Shown here: one piece after another, positions 1 through 7,137 of the stretch
Position numbering within the stretch: the first letter of the stretch is position 1
Layout of the letters: each line of letters begins with the position of its first letter
DNA from: an uncultured Thomasclavelia sp.
Lineage (GTDB): Bacteria > Bacillota_I > Bacilli_A > Erysipelotrichales > Coprobacillaceae
DNA length: 64,000 bases
Direction of reading: 5' to 3'
Assembly (NCBI RefSeq): GCF_944324745.1
Contig: NZ_CALUXO010000073.1
Span: 1 to 64,000, forward strand
Notes under the pieces: generated by a model
Told to the model about the DNA's origin: nothing
Database searches by the model: none
The model's input: the letters and a program-made list of their open reading frames with translations, nothing else
Position numbers and translations under genes: made by a program

Positions 1-2
1 TA

Positions 3-1082
3 ATCTATCTGATAATGAATCGGGATAGAAACATCACAGCCAGCCAGCTGATAACATATTTGTGGGAGGATAAAGAAAACCAGGTAACGATCGGAGCACT
101 TAGAAATCTGGTCTATCGGGCTAGAAAAGATTTAAAGATGCTTTATGATAAAGAACCATGTATTTTATCAAAGGGCCATAGTTATTATTGGAATCCAGCC
201 GTTAAATGTGTAGTTGATTATGAAGAATTATTGAAACTGGCAGAAAGTATCATTGAAAGCAATGAGACGATTGATTTACAAGTAAAAAAAGCCTGGCAAT
301 TAGCTGATTTATTTGAAAATGAATTCCTGCCAGAATTTCAGGATAACAGTTGGATCAAACAAAAAAATGCGGTGCTTTTAAAAAGTTGTTATGAAAGTCT
401 AATATCAATAATTGATCAGTTAAAGCAAGCTAATGAATATCAAATAATCATTGATTTATTACAACATCCTAATCTTGTTAAAATAGAAGATGATAAATTA
501 TTTGCAGCTAGATTAGATGCTTATTATCAAATGAAACAATATGATGTGGCCTTGAAATATTATCGTAATATTTTAAATAAATATTATTTATATTATGGTA
601 AAACAGTACCAGCAGCAATTAAACAAGTATATCAGGAATGTTTAAATAAACTACCGGAGGTAGAAGTTGAAAATATTGAAATTGAAGATGTTCTTGATCA
701 ATCAGAAACAGTAACCGGGGCTTTTTATTGTGATTTTACGGTTTTTAAACGAATTTATCAGTTAAATTTAATTGATGTTACTAAGCTAAATAATGAACAT
801 GCTTTAGTAATGCTGACAATTCGTAATCAAGATGAACATTACGATAGTCATAAATTACAAAATTATTCACAGCTATTAAAAAATTTGATGCAACAAAATT
901 TACGTAAAAATGATATATTTTCACAATACAGTTTAACGCAATATTTTATTTTGATTCAGTCTCCTAAAATGACCGGAATTGAAACCGCAGTTAATCGAAT
1001 TATCAGATATTTTAATAATGATATAGTTGATGATAGAGTATATATTGATTATCAAATCAAAAGATTAGATTTTTATCGATAA
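3..1082 (+). CDS. SARP-like (BTAD) transcriptional regulator, 5' end outside window
   Basis: The reading frame is open to the window edge. The residues before the first ATG (position 15) align with the interior of the paralogue at 34798 (IYLIMNR against VYLILNR), so the true start lies upstream and about 40 residues are missing. What remains is the end of an OmpR-type winged helix (GALRNLVYRARKDL, then SKGHSYYWNP), a helical BTAD/TPR-like middle (about residues 85-220) and a C-terminal domain (about 235-355). Its RKNDIFSQYSLTQYFILIQ segment resembles a GGDEF fold with the GGDEF motif lost. Probably a cytoplasmic DNA-binding activator. Targets are unknown; the next gene downstream follows its own promoter-like region. 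It is the most similar of three copies in the window to the 34798 copy. Confidence 0.8.
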   Translation: MYLIMNRDRNITASQLITYLWEDKENQVTIGALRNLVYRARKDLKMLYDKEPCILSKGHSYYWNPAVKCVVDYEELLKLAESIIESNETIDLQVKKAWQLADLFENEFLPEFQDNSWIKQKNAVLLKSCYESLISIIDQLKQANEYQIIIDLLQHPNLVKIEDDKLFAARLDAYYQMKQYDVALKYYRNILNKYYLYYGKTVPAAIKQVYQECLNKLPEVEVENIEIEDVLDQSETVTGAFYCDFTVFKRIYQLNLIDVTKLNNEHALVMLTIRNQDEHYDSHKLQNYSQLLKNLMQQNLRKNDIFSQYSLTQYFILIQSPKMTGIETAVNRIIRYFNNDIVDDRVYIDYQIKRLDFYR

Positions 1083-1097
1083 GTTAATAATATTTTG

Positions 1098-1137
1098 AAG
1101 GTGCAAGATTATGAAAATAGTTTTGCACCTTTTTTTG
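1098..1137 (+). terminator. Rho-independent terminator
   Basis: A 9-bp stem, AAGGTGCAA (1098-1106) with TTGCACCTT (1123-1131), is followed by a T-run. It ends the regulator transcript. Confidence 0.85.
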
Positions 1138-1198
1138 GTTGATTTTTTAAATATCAGGAATAATTAAAATAGGCGTTTAATATTTCTATAAAACACAC

Positions 1199-1227
1199 TT
1201 TAAGGGCTTACATTGTAGTGCTACAAT
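1199..1227 (+). promoter_or_regulatory. Promoter with perfect palindromic operator upstream of PAP gene
   Basis: ATTGTAGTGCTACAAT at 1212-1227 is a perfect 16-bp palindrome (7-bp arms). Its right arm contains a possible -10 (TACAAT, 1222-1227), with a weak -35 (TTTAAG, 1199-1204) 17 bp upstream. Sitting on the -10, it is likely a repressor site; the binding protein is not identifiable here. Confidence 0.5.
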
Positions 1228-1251
1228 AAACATATATAGGAGGGAAAGTTA

Positions 1252-2727
1252 ATGTTAAAGGACTATAAATTTGAAGAAATCGAGATTGTTCCTGATATTG
1301 AAGAATGTTTAGAAAATGCTAAACTGGAACTATCTAAAAAACAAATGTTATTAAAAGAAAAGAAATTACCAGTCGTAGTTTTATTTGAAGGATGGGGTGC
1401 TTCTGGAATTGGAACGACACTTGGTAAAGTGATTCAAAATATGGATCCGCGGTTTTATACTGTTGAAACAATGAACAAAATTACTGAGGAAGAAACGAGA
1501 AAGCCTTTTTTATATCGTTATTTTTTACGAATTCCTGAAAATGGAATGGCGACATTTTATGATCATGGCTGGATGAATGATGTTGTTAAAGCGTATATCC
1601 ATGGGCAAATTGATCAATCTGACTATGAAAAAAGAATTGTCAGCATTCAACGTTTTGAAAGAACTTTAGTTGATAATGGTTATCTAGTTATTAAGTTCTT
1701 TTTCCATATTTCCAAAAATGAACAAGCTAAGCGAATGAAAAAATTATTGAAGCATAAAAATACCAATTGGCGTGTTAGTGATGAAGATCTCTGGCAAAAT
1801 GATCATTATGACAAATATTTAGATGTTTTTAATGATTATATGACTAAAACTAACCCCACTTATGCACCTTGGTATGTAATCGATGCGACTAATAAAAAAT
1901 TAGTACAATTACAAGTATTAGAAACATTGATGAGCTGTATTAAAACGGCATTAGAATATGAAAAAACCGATGCTCCAATTATCGAAAATATTTTCCCATT
2001 ACGAGAAACAATCAATTTAAATGAATATGATTTATCAGTTTCTATTAGTGAAGAAACTTATCGTAAAGAGTTAAAGAAATGTCGTAAAAAATTACGAAAA
2101 TTACATAATACTATCTATCGTAAAAAAATTCCTGTTATTATTGGCTATGAAGGTTGGGATGCAGCAGGAAAGGGTGGTAATATTAAAAGAGTTACATCAG
2201 GTTTAGATCCTCGTGGATATACCGTTTATCCTATTGCTGCTCCTGAGAAAAGTGAAAAAAATCGGCACTTTTTGTGGCGCTTTTATAAACGATTACCGAA
2301 AGATGGCCATTTTGCCATTTATGATCGGACCTGGTATGGTCGGGTTATGGTCGAGCGTCTTGAAGGATTATGTAGTGAAAATGATTGGCAAAGAGCATAT
2401 AATGAAATGAATGAATTTGAAAAAGAATTGTATGACTGGGGTGCTATTGTAATTAAATTCTGGGTTCAAATCGACAACCAGACTCAATTAAAGCGGTTTA
2501 CAGAACGACAAAATACGCCAGAAAAACGGTGGAAAATCACTGATGAAGATTGGCGTAACCGTGAAAAGTGGGATTTATATGAAACTGCTATTACTGAAAT
2601 GCTGCAAAAGACTAATACAGAATTTGCCCCATGGTATGTATTAGAATCAGTTGATAAAAAATACGCCCGAATTAAAGCAATGAAGATTTTGATTGCTGAA
2701 ATTGAAAAACGAATTAAAGAAGATTAA
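1252..2727 (+). CDS. pap: Polyphosphate:AMP phosphotransferase (two-domain PPK2)
   Basis: Two PPK2-family P-loop kinase domains in tandem (about residues 20-240 and 260-490); the 491-residue length is normal for the fused class II PPK2. These enzymes phosphorylate AMP to ADP using polyphosphate. The C-terminal domain has an intact Walker A (GWDAAGKGG, about 301-309), a lid-type segment and a YDRTWYGR motif. The N-terminal copy reads GWGASGIGT (47-55), with the P-loop Lys replaced by Ile, and YDHGWMND in place of YDRTWYGR, so it should be catalytically dead, as is typical of this class. A strong AGGAGGG ribosome site precedes ATG 1252. Monocistronic between a palindromic promoter and a terminator. 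Cytosolic nucleotide recycling and polyphosphate use. Confidence 0.92.
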   Translation: MLKDYKFEEIEIVPDIEECLENAKLELSKKQMLLKEKKLPVVVLFEGWGASGIGTTLGKVIQNMDPRFYTVETMNKITEEETRKPFLYRYFLRIPENGMATFYDHGWMNDVVKAYIHGQIDQSDYEKRIVSIQRFERTLVDNGYLVIKFFFHISKNEQAKRMKKLLKHKNTNWRVSDEDLWQNDHYDKYLDVFNDYMTKTNPTYAPWYVIDATNKKLVQLQVLETLMSCIKTALEYEKTDAPIIENIFPLRETINLNEYDLSVSISEETYRKELKKCRKKLRKLHNTIYRKKIPVIIGYEGWDAAGKGGNIKRVTSGLDPRGYTVYPIAAPEKSEKNRHFLWRFYKRLPKDGHFAIYDRTWYGRVMVERLEGLCSENDWQRAYNEMNEFEKELYDWGAIVIKFWVQIDNQTQLKRFTERQNTPEKRWKITDEDWRNREKWDLYETAITEMLQKTNTEFAPWYVLESVDKKYARIKAMKILIAEIEKRIKED

Positions 2728-2752
2728 CGAGGCTGCGGTCTCGTTTTTTTTG
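2726..2752 (+). terminator. Rho-independent terminator
   Basis: The stem AACGAG (2726-2731) / CTCGTT (2740-2745) is followed by a run of T. It overlaps the stop codon of the PAP gene. Confidence 0.85.
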
Positions 2753-2771
2753 TTAGTTGTACTAACAAAAA

Positions 2772-2788
2772 AATGAACATTGTTCATT
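2772..2788. promoter_or_regulatory. TetR-type operator, copy 1
   Basis: AATGAACATTGTTCATT is a perfect 17-bp palindrome centred on 2780, about 50 bp before the tetR start. A near-identical copy lies before the next operon (3431-3447), so the TetR protein between them probably binds both. Confidence 0.75.
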
Positions 2789-2838
2789 GTAAAGCTAGAT
2801 TAATTATCTTATAATAAAACTGAAAACGAGGTGAGATA

Positions 2839-3396
2839 ATGACTGATAAAACTAAGAGTAGAAAAAATGAAATTATAAAAACGGCAATGCAATTGTTTAG
2901 TGAAAAAGGTTATGAACAAACATCGATGCGTGATATTGCTAAAAAGATGAATGTTTCTTTAGGATTGTGTTATCGCTATTTTGATTCAAAACAAATTATT
3001 TTTAAAGAAGCTATGAATCAATATGTTACAACTTGTTGTAATCAGTTTTTAAAAGTGATCGATGACAAGCAGTTAAGTTTTAAAGAGAAAATTGATCGAT
3101 TATATGATTTTTTGGCTAATGAGCATGCTCAGTTTTCTTATCAGCAGTTTTTTCATCAAATTGAAAATGAACAGCTGCATGAAGAATTATCGATGAAGAT
3201 TTGTAAGTTTATGTATCCTCATTTATTGCAAGCCTGCAATCAGGCTATTAGTAAAAAGGAGATAGCGGTAACTGATCCTGATGTTTTAATCAGTTTTATT
3301 ACATATGGTCATGTTGGGGTATTATCAAACTGTCAAAATCATTTAAAAAGCGCTAAATTATTAAAGCAATATATTTATCAGTTATTAGAATTATAA
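2839..3396 (+). CDS. TetR/AcrR family transcriptional regulator
   Basis: 185 residues, normal for the family. The N-terminal helix-turn-helix (about 9-55) shows the typical AMQLFSEKGYEQTSMRDIAKKM and LCYRYFDSKQIIFKEA patterns. The C-terminal ligand-binding part is helical and not family-assignable. GAGGTGA precedes ATG 2839. It lies between two copies of the 17-bp palindrome TGAACAnTGTTCA, one in its own promoter and one at the start of the methyltransferase operon. The likely model is autorepression plus repression of that operon, released by an unknown ligand. The family assignment is secure; the effector is not known. Confidence 0.9.
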   Translation: MTDKTKSRKNEIIKTAMQLFSEKGYEQTSMRDIAKKMNVSLGLCYRYFDSKQIIFKEAMNQYVTTCCNQFLKVIDDKQLSFKEKIDRLYDFLANEHAQFSYQQFFHQIENEQLHEELSMKICKFMYPHLLQACNQAISKKEIAVTDPDVLISFITYGHVGVLSNCQNHLKSAKLLKQYIYQLLEL

Positions 3397-3430
3397 ATCC
3401 CTATTTAAAGGGATTTTAAAAATCAAGCAA

Positions 3431-3447
3431 AATGAACAATGTTCACT
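3431..3447. promoter_or_regulatory. TetR-type operator, copy 2
   Basis: AATGAACAATGTTCACT repeats the 2772 palindrome with one mismatch between the arms. It lies 15 bp before the methyltransferase start, overlapping or just upstream of its ribosome binding site, where a bound repressor would block transcription. Confidence 0.7.
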
Positions 3448-3461
3448 TTTGGAGGTATAGT

Positions 3462-4070
3462 ATGAATAAAAAAGAACAATCATTAAATACATTTAATCAT
3501 CAAGCTAAAGTTTATGATAATAGTATGTATAGTAGACATGCTAAAAAATTATATCCAGCAATGTTATCATTAATTGAAACCCAAAAGAAAGTAAAAATAT
3601 TGGATTTAGGCTGTGGGACTGGTACGATGATGCAATTATTATTAAAGCAAAATGCTAATTATCAATTAACCGGATTAGATTTATCACCGGAAATGATCAA
3701 TCAGGCTCAAGATAAACTAAAAGATGGCGTTGATTTGATAATTGGTGATAGTGAGAAGCAACCTTTTGATGCAGCTAGTTTTGATCTAGTTTATTGTAAT
3801 GATTCTTTTCATCATTATCCTGATCCAGCTGCTGTTTTAAACGAAGTGGCACGAGTTTTAAAACCTCAGGGATGCTTGATAATTGGAGATACTTATTTGC
3901 CAGTTATTCTTCGTTCAATTGCTAATTTTTTTGTTCGATTTAGTTATGAAGGGGATGTTAGAATTTATAGTAAAAAAGAAATTATAACCCTGTTAAAAGA
4001 TAATTTTAAAGAGATTGAATGGAAGAAAATTACTAATGATGCTTATATTGTCAAGGCAATCAAACGATGA
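3462..4070 (+). CDS. Class I SAM-dependent methyltransferase
   Basis: Rossmann-fold methyltransferase of the Methyltransf_11/UbiE type. Motif I is ILDLGCGTGTM; TGLDLSPEMI carries the acidic ribose-binding residue; then IIGDSEKQPFDAASFDLVYCNDSFHHYPDP and ARVLKPQGCLIIGD. It transfers a methyl group from SAM to an unidentified small molecule. The start chosen is ATG 3462, preceded by GGAGG; an in-frame ATG at 3432 lies inside the operator and has no ribosome site. It overlaps the next gene by ATGA (4067-4070), so the two are translationally coupled. TetR operator copy 2 in front suggests induction by a compound sensed by the upstream TetR. Confidence 0.88.
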   Translation: MNKKEQSLNTFNHQAKVYDNSMYSRHAKKLYPAMLSLIETQKKVKILDLGCGTGTMMQLLLKQNANYQLTGLDLSPEMINQAQDKLKDGVDLIIGDSEKQPFDAASFDLVYCNDSFHHYPDPAAVLNEVARVLKPQGCLIIGDTYLPVILRSIANFFVRFSYEGDVRIYSKKEIITLLKDNFKEIEWKKITNDAYIVKAIKR

Positions 4071-4456
4071 ATACTAAAACAACGACTAAATATTTAAGAG
4101 CTATTTATCAACTTTCACTGACAAATAAAAGTGTTCGGCAAATAGATTTAGCATTGTTATTAGGATATGCTCGTTCTAGTGTATCGTTAGCTATTAAATC
4201 ATTGCAAAGACAGGGATTGATTATTGTTGAAAATCATGAAATAAGGCTAACAGATAAATCATTTTTACTAGCGAGAAAACAATATTTACAATATCAGCAA
4301 CTAGTTATTTTGTTAGTTGAATTAGGGATAGAGCTCTATCAGGCCCAAGAATATGCTGTAAAATTAGAAGAAAATTTTGATGATGATTTAATTGATCTAA
4401 TCATAAAAAATGTTAGAACAAAAAGATCGTTTAAAGAAAATGAACTCCATTATTGA
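4067..4456 (+). CDS. DtxR/MntR-fold winged-helix regulator with degenerate metal sites
   Basis: 129 residues matching the DtxR/MntR architecture: an N-terminal winged helix (about 1-65, with YARSSVSLAIKSLQRQGLI as recognition region) and a helical dimerisation domain (about 66-125, LARKQYLQYQQLVILLVELGI then AQEYAVKLEENFDDD). Comparison from memory with MntR suggests the Asp8/Glu11 positions are Lys and Arg, the central His is Tyr or Gln, and EGIEHH is VKLEEN. Only one acidic ligand would then survive, so metal sensing is doubtful. Starts within the methyltransferase stop codon and shares its TetR-controlled promoter. The fold call is good; the function is inferred. Confidence 0.72.
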   Translation: MNTKTTTKYLRAIYQLSLTNKSVRQIDLALLLGYARSSVSLAIKSLQRQGLIIVENHEIRLTDKSFLLARKQYLQYQQLVILLVELGIELYQAQEYAVKLEENFDDDLIDLIIKNVRTKRSFKENELHY

Positions 4457-4487
4457 TTTAATAATGGGGTTCATTATCAAGATAATT
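4441..4487. terminator. Bidirectional terminator between convergent genes
   Basis: A 14-bp stem TGAACTCCATTATT (4441-4454) / AATAATGGGGTTCA (4460-4473) with one G-U pair. A-rich sequence on one side and T-rich on the other serve both the DtxR-like gene and the dUTPase gene. Confidence 0.75.
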
Positions 4488-4489
4488 TT

Positions 4490-4951
4490 TTATGATTCTT
4501 GAAGATAATGTTCTAAAATAGCATCAAAATTAATACCAATTTTAAAACCTAAAGTAAAATAATCATCAACACAATTTTGGAAAGCTTCAAAAGTATAAGT
4601 TTCATTAATTTTCAAAGCACTATGATAAACTTTGATCAATTGATCTGCGCTACTAATTGGATCATTAATTTCCTGATAGTTTTTTAAATTATCAACATGT
4701 AGTTCAAAACCAATTGACATTAACATATGCAAAGCATCTAGGTAACTATCCAATAAATCATTATCATTAGTTGAAGAATGATCCCAAAAACTAAAGATAT
4801 GTGCTTCTTCACCAACTTTACCTAATTCACAAAGAAAAGCTAATACTTTGGCAGTAACTTTATCCTTGTTTAAAACGGCATGGTCAGGATTACTGACAAG
4901 TTTTAATTCATGACTTACATGTTGTTGATAGATTTTATTGATTTCGTTCAT
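4490..4951 (-). CDS. Dimeric all-alpha dUTP diphosphatase (dUTPase_2, MazG-like)
   Basis: 153 residues, all-helical. It carries the paired acidic motifs of the dimeric dUTPase/MazG superfamily: ELGKVGEEAHIFSFW (about 42-56) and, after a spacer, DSYLDALHMLMSIGFEL (about 67-83). These enzymes hydrolyse dUTP to dUMP and pyrophosphate, protecting DNA from uracil and supplying dTMP precursor. GAGGTGA precedes ATG 4951. Followed on the minus strand by the shared terminator at 4441-4487. No neighbour points to a special role. The trimeric beta-type dUTPase is excluded by the sequence. Confidence 0.85.
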   Translation of the reverse strand: MNEINKIYQQHVSHELKLVSNPDHAVLNKDKVTAKVLAFLCELGKVGEEAHIFSFWDHSSTNDNDLLDSYLDALHMLMSIGFELHVDNLKNYQEINDPISSADQLIKVYHSALKINETYTFEAFQNCVDDYFTLGFKIGINFDAILEHYLQES

Positions 4952-4996
4952 TCAATTTCACCTCTAATATCTATTATACTCTTTTTTATGTCATTT

Positions 4997-5599
4997 TCAT
5001 GAATTATGTTCAATGTAGTCTTCTTTGATAAACTCATGGTCATATGTATTATTAGTTAAATCTTGGACGATTTCTAAAAAGCTTTCATCTTCTAAATAAC
5101 ACTGATAACTTACTCGATCTAAATATTCTTTGTTGATACATTTTATTTTATGGACTTTTAATAAATGCTCAAATTTTTTAGTAAACGTATAATCAATAGT
5201 TATTTTATATAGTGGCACTAAATGCTTTTCGACGATCGTGGCTTCTTTGATGGCATCAGCGACGCTTTGACGATAAGCTCTAGTTAAACCACCAGCTCCC
5301 AGTTTGATTCCGCCAAAATAACGAGTGACAATGGCAATGATATTAGTTAGCCCATTTTTTTCTAAAACATCGAGCATTGGTAATCCGGCAGTACCGCTAG
5401 GTTCCCCATCATCATAGGCTCTTTTTTGGTTTTGAACAATATAGGCGATACAGTTATGAGTTGCATCGTGATAAATCTCTTGATAATGGTCAATAATATC
5501 ATTGATTTGATCAGTGTCATTACATGGTATCAAAGTACAGATAAATTCTGATTTTTTAATTGTCCAGCGATATTCACTGGTTTCTTGTACTGATTTCAT
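4997..5599 (-). CDS. yigZ: YigZ/IMPACT family protein (UPF0029 + DUF1949)
   Basis: 200 residues. The N-terminal UPF0029/IMPACT domain has the family signatures KKSEFI, DATHNCIAYI, YDDGEPSGTAGLPML and TRYFGGIKLGAGGLTRAYR. A small ferredoxin-like C-terminal domain (about 135-200) matches DUF1949. Eukaryotic IMPACT modulates Gcn2; bacterial YigZ has been linked to peptidase maturation and translation stress, but the biochemical role is unclear. GAGGGA precedes ATG 5599. In Bacillus its relative yvyE lies near degV and comFA; the same neighbourhood (yigZ, degV, comF, secA) is kept here, which supports orthology. Confidence 0.9.
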   Translation of the reverse strand: MKSVQETSEYRWTIKKSEFICTLIPCNDTDQINDIIDHYQEIYHDATHNCIAYIVQNQKRAYDDGEPSGTAGLPMLDVLEKNGLTNIIAIVTRYFGGIKLGAGGLTRAYRQSVADAIKEATIVEKHLVPLYKITIDYTFTKKFEHLLKVHKIKCINKEYLDRVSYQCYLEDESFLEIVQDLTNNTYDHEFIKEDYIEHNS

Positions 5600-5641
5600 C
5601 TAATCCCTCATTTCTTTATTATCATAACATATATCACTGGC

Positions 5642-5796
5642 AAAAAGTTAATAAATTTGGTATATTAGATTCATAGCTAATAACAATTTTTGTTATGGGA
5701 AAATGAATTAATAATCATACAACATCTTTTAAGATGAAAATATAATGAAAGGAGAATACTGTTGAAAAATATAGGTTGTCAACAGTTGCAAGGACT
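5642..5796 (+). promoter_or_regulatory. Promoter and structured leader of degV-luxS
   Basis: A possible -10 (TATATT, about 5661) sits 18 bp after CTGGCA. Downstream are two perfect small hairpins, ATAACAA/TTGTTAT (about 5680-5696) and CATCTT/AAGATG (5723-5736), then GGAG and a 12-codon frame starting with TTG at 5762. That frame ends in a TGA (5798-5800) overlapping the degV ATG. This suggests translational coupling through a short leader peptide, but no known riboswitch family is recognised. Confidence 0.35.
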
Positions 5797-6678
5797 ATGA
5801 AAAAAATAGCTGTATTAGCAGATAGCGGCTGTCAATTTCCGATTGGTTCTTTAGAAGATCAAGGAATCTTCATTGTTCCTTTGACAATTACGATGGGACA
5901 AAAGACTTATTTGGATTTAGAAGAAATAAGTGCCGTAGAAGTTTTTAAACGTATGGAAGAAACTGGTGAAATGGTCATGACTTCACAGCCACCAACTGGA
6001 GTAATTCAGGCAATGGTGCGTAAAATCAAAGATGCTGGCTATGAACATATTATTGGCTTGCCAATTGCCACTGGTTTATCTTCAACTTTAAATGGGATGA
6101 AACTTGCTTGTGATATGGTCGATATTCCAGTTACTTTGATTGATACTAAAGGTACGGCCAGCAATCAACGTTATTTAATTCGAGTAGCGAAAACGTTAAT
6201 TGATGAAGGAAAAAGTATTGATGAAATTGAAAAGATCTTAACAGATATGGTTGAAGATTCTGGAACATTGATCATGGTTCCTAATTTGGATCATCTAAAA
6301 AAAGGTGGTCGGATTACTCCAGCGGTAGCTTTGTTAGGAAATTTATTGAAAATTGTTCCAGTAATGAAATTGAATTATAAGCTTGGTGGTAAAATTGATA
6401 CTTTTGATAAAGTTAGAACTATTAAAAAAGCTAATTTAAGAATCATTGATCATTTAATCAATGATTGTGGTGTCAATAATAAAGATTATATTATAGCTAT
6501 CGAACATGTTTTAGTCGATGATCTGGCAAATCAAATGAAACAAGAAATAATTAAACGAATCGGGGAGTGTTATATAACTGTTCGAGAACTTCCGGCCGTA
6601 GTTGGAGCTCATATGGGTGTTGGTGGTGTTGGATATCAATATATTAGAAAATATCGAGGTCTATCATGGAACGAATAA
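5797..6678 (+). CDS. DegV family fatty-acid-binding protein
   Basis: DegV/EDD-fold protein that binds a single fatty acid. Relatives (FakB) present fatty acids to the kinase FakA for phospholipid synthesis. Visible hallmarks are MKKIAVLADSG at the N-terminus, the ligand-contact motif MVMTSQPPTG, PIATGLSST and LDHLKKGGRI. ATG 5797 gives the standard DegV N-terminus; a TTG at 5776 would add seven residues and has no ribosome site. The short TTG frame from 5762 ends on this ATG and may couple translation. It overlaps luxS by 13 bases, so the two form an operon. No fakA is seen in the window. Confidence 0.9.
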   Translation: MKKIAVLADSGCQFPIGSLEDQGIFIVPLTITMGQKTYLDLEEISAVEVFKRMEETGEMVMTSQPPTGVIQAMVRKIKDAGYEHIIGLPIATGLSSTLNGMKLACDMVDIPVTLIDTKGTASNQRYLIRVAKTLIDEGKSIDEIEKILTDMVEDSGTLIMVPNLDHLKKGGRITPAVALLGNLLKIVPVMKLNYKLGGKIDTFDKVRTIKKANLRIIDHLINDCGVNNKDYIIAIEHVLVDDLANQMKQEIIKRIGECYITVRELPAVVGAHMGVGGVGYQYIRKYRGLSWNE

Positions 6679-7112
6679 CTAGTTTTAGTGTTGATCACAC
6701 TAAATTAACTAAAGGTGTCTATATTTCCCGAGTTGATGGGGATTTAACAACTTTTGATATTCGAATGACAACGCCTAATATTGAACCAGCTTTAAAACCA
6801 CAAGCCGCCCATACAATTGAACATATTGGAGCCACTTTGCTTCGAAATGGACCTTATAAAGATAAAATCATTTATTTTGGAGAAATGCGTTGCATGACAG
6901 GATTTTATTTGATTACTAGAGATTTGGAGTTTGAATTAGTGATTGAAATTGTTCGTGATATATATAATCAAATCGCTAATTGGAATCAGGAAATTCCAGG
7001 AGCTAAAAAAGAAGAATGTGGTAATTACACATATATGGATTTACCAGAAGCTAAAAAAGCTGCTAAGTATTTTGTTGATAGCAGCTGGGAACATCAATAT
7101 CATTATTTATAA
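6666..7112 (+). CDS. luxS: S-ribosylhomocysteine lyase LuxS
   Basis: LuxS splits S-ribosylhomocysteine into homocysteine and DPD, the AI-2 precursor, within the activated methyl cycle. At 148 residues it is slightly short and divergent, but all functional residues are present: the zinc ligands His49 and His53 in HTIEH, with Cys118 in KEECGNY; the catalytic Glu52; and Cys76 in MRCMTGFY. The N-terminal SFSVDHTKL and FDIRMTTPN are also typical. It starts inside the degV gene (13-base overlap), an unusual partner for luxS. A strong terminator follows at once. Pfs and other cycle enzymes are not in the window. Confidence 0.95.
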   Translation: MERITSFSVDHTKLTKGVYISRVDGDLTTFDIRMTTPNIEPALKPQAAHTIEHIGATLLRNGPYKDKIIYFGEMRCMTGFYLITRDLEFELVIEIVRDIYNQIANWNQEIPGAKKEECGNYTYMDLPEAKKAAKYFVDSSWEHQYHYL

Positions 7113-7137
7113 AAGCTGTCGTTATTGACAGCTTTTT
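7111..7137. terminator. Bidirectional terminator luxS / ClC
   Basis: A perfect 10-bp stem AAAAGCTGTC (7111-7120) / GACAGCTTTT (7127-7136) between the convergent luxS and ClC genes. Confidence 0.85.

Noticed and set aside
5640-5796. SAM (S-box) riboswitch controlling degV-luxS
   Set aside because: The conserved S-box core sequences are absent; only two small AT-rich hairpins are present.
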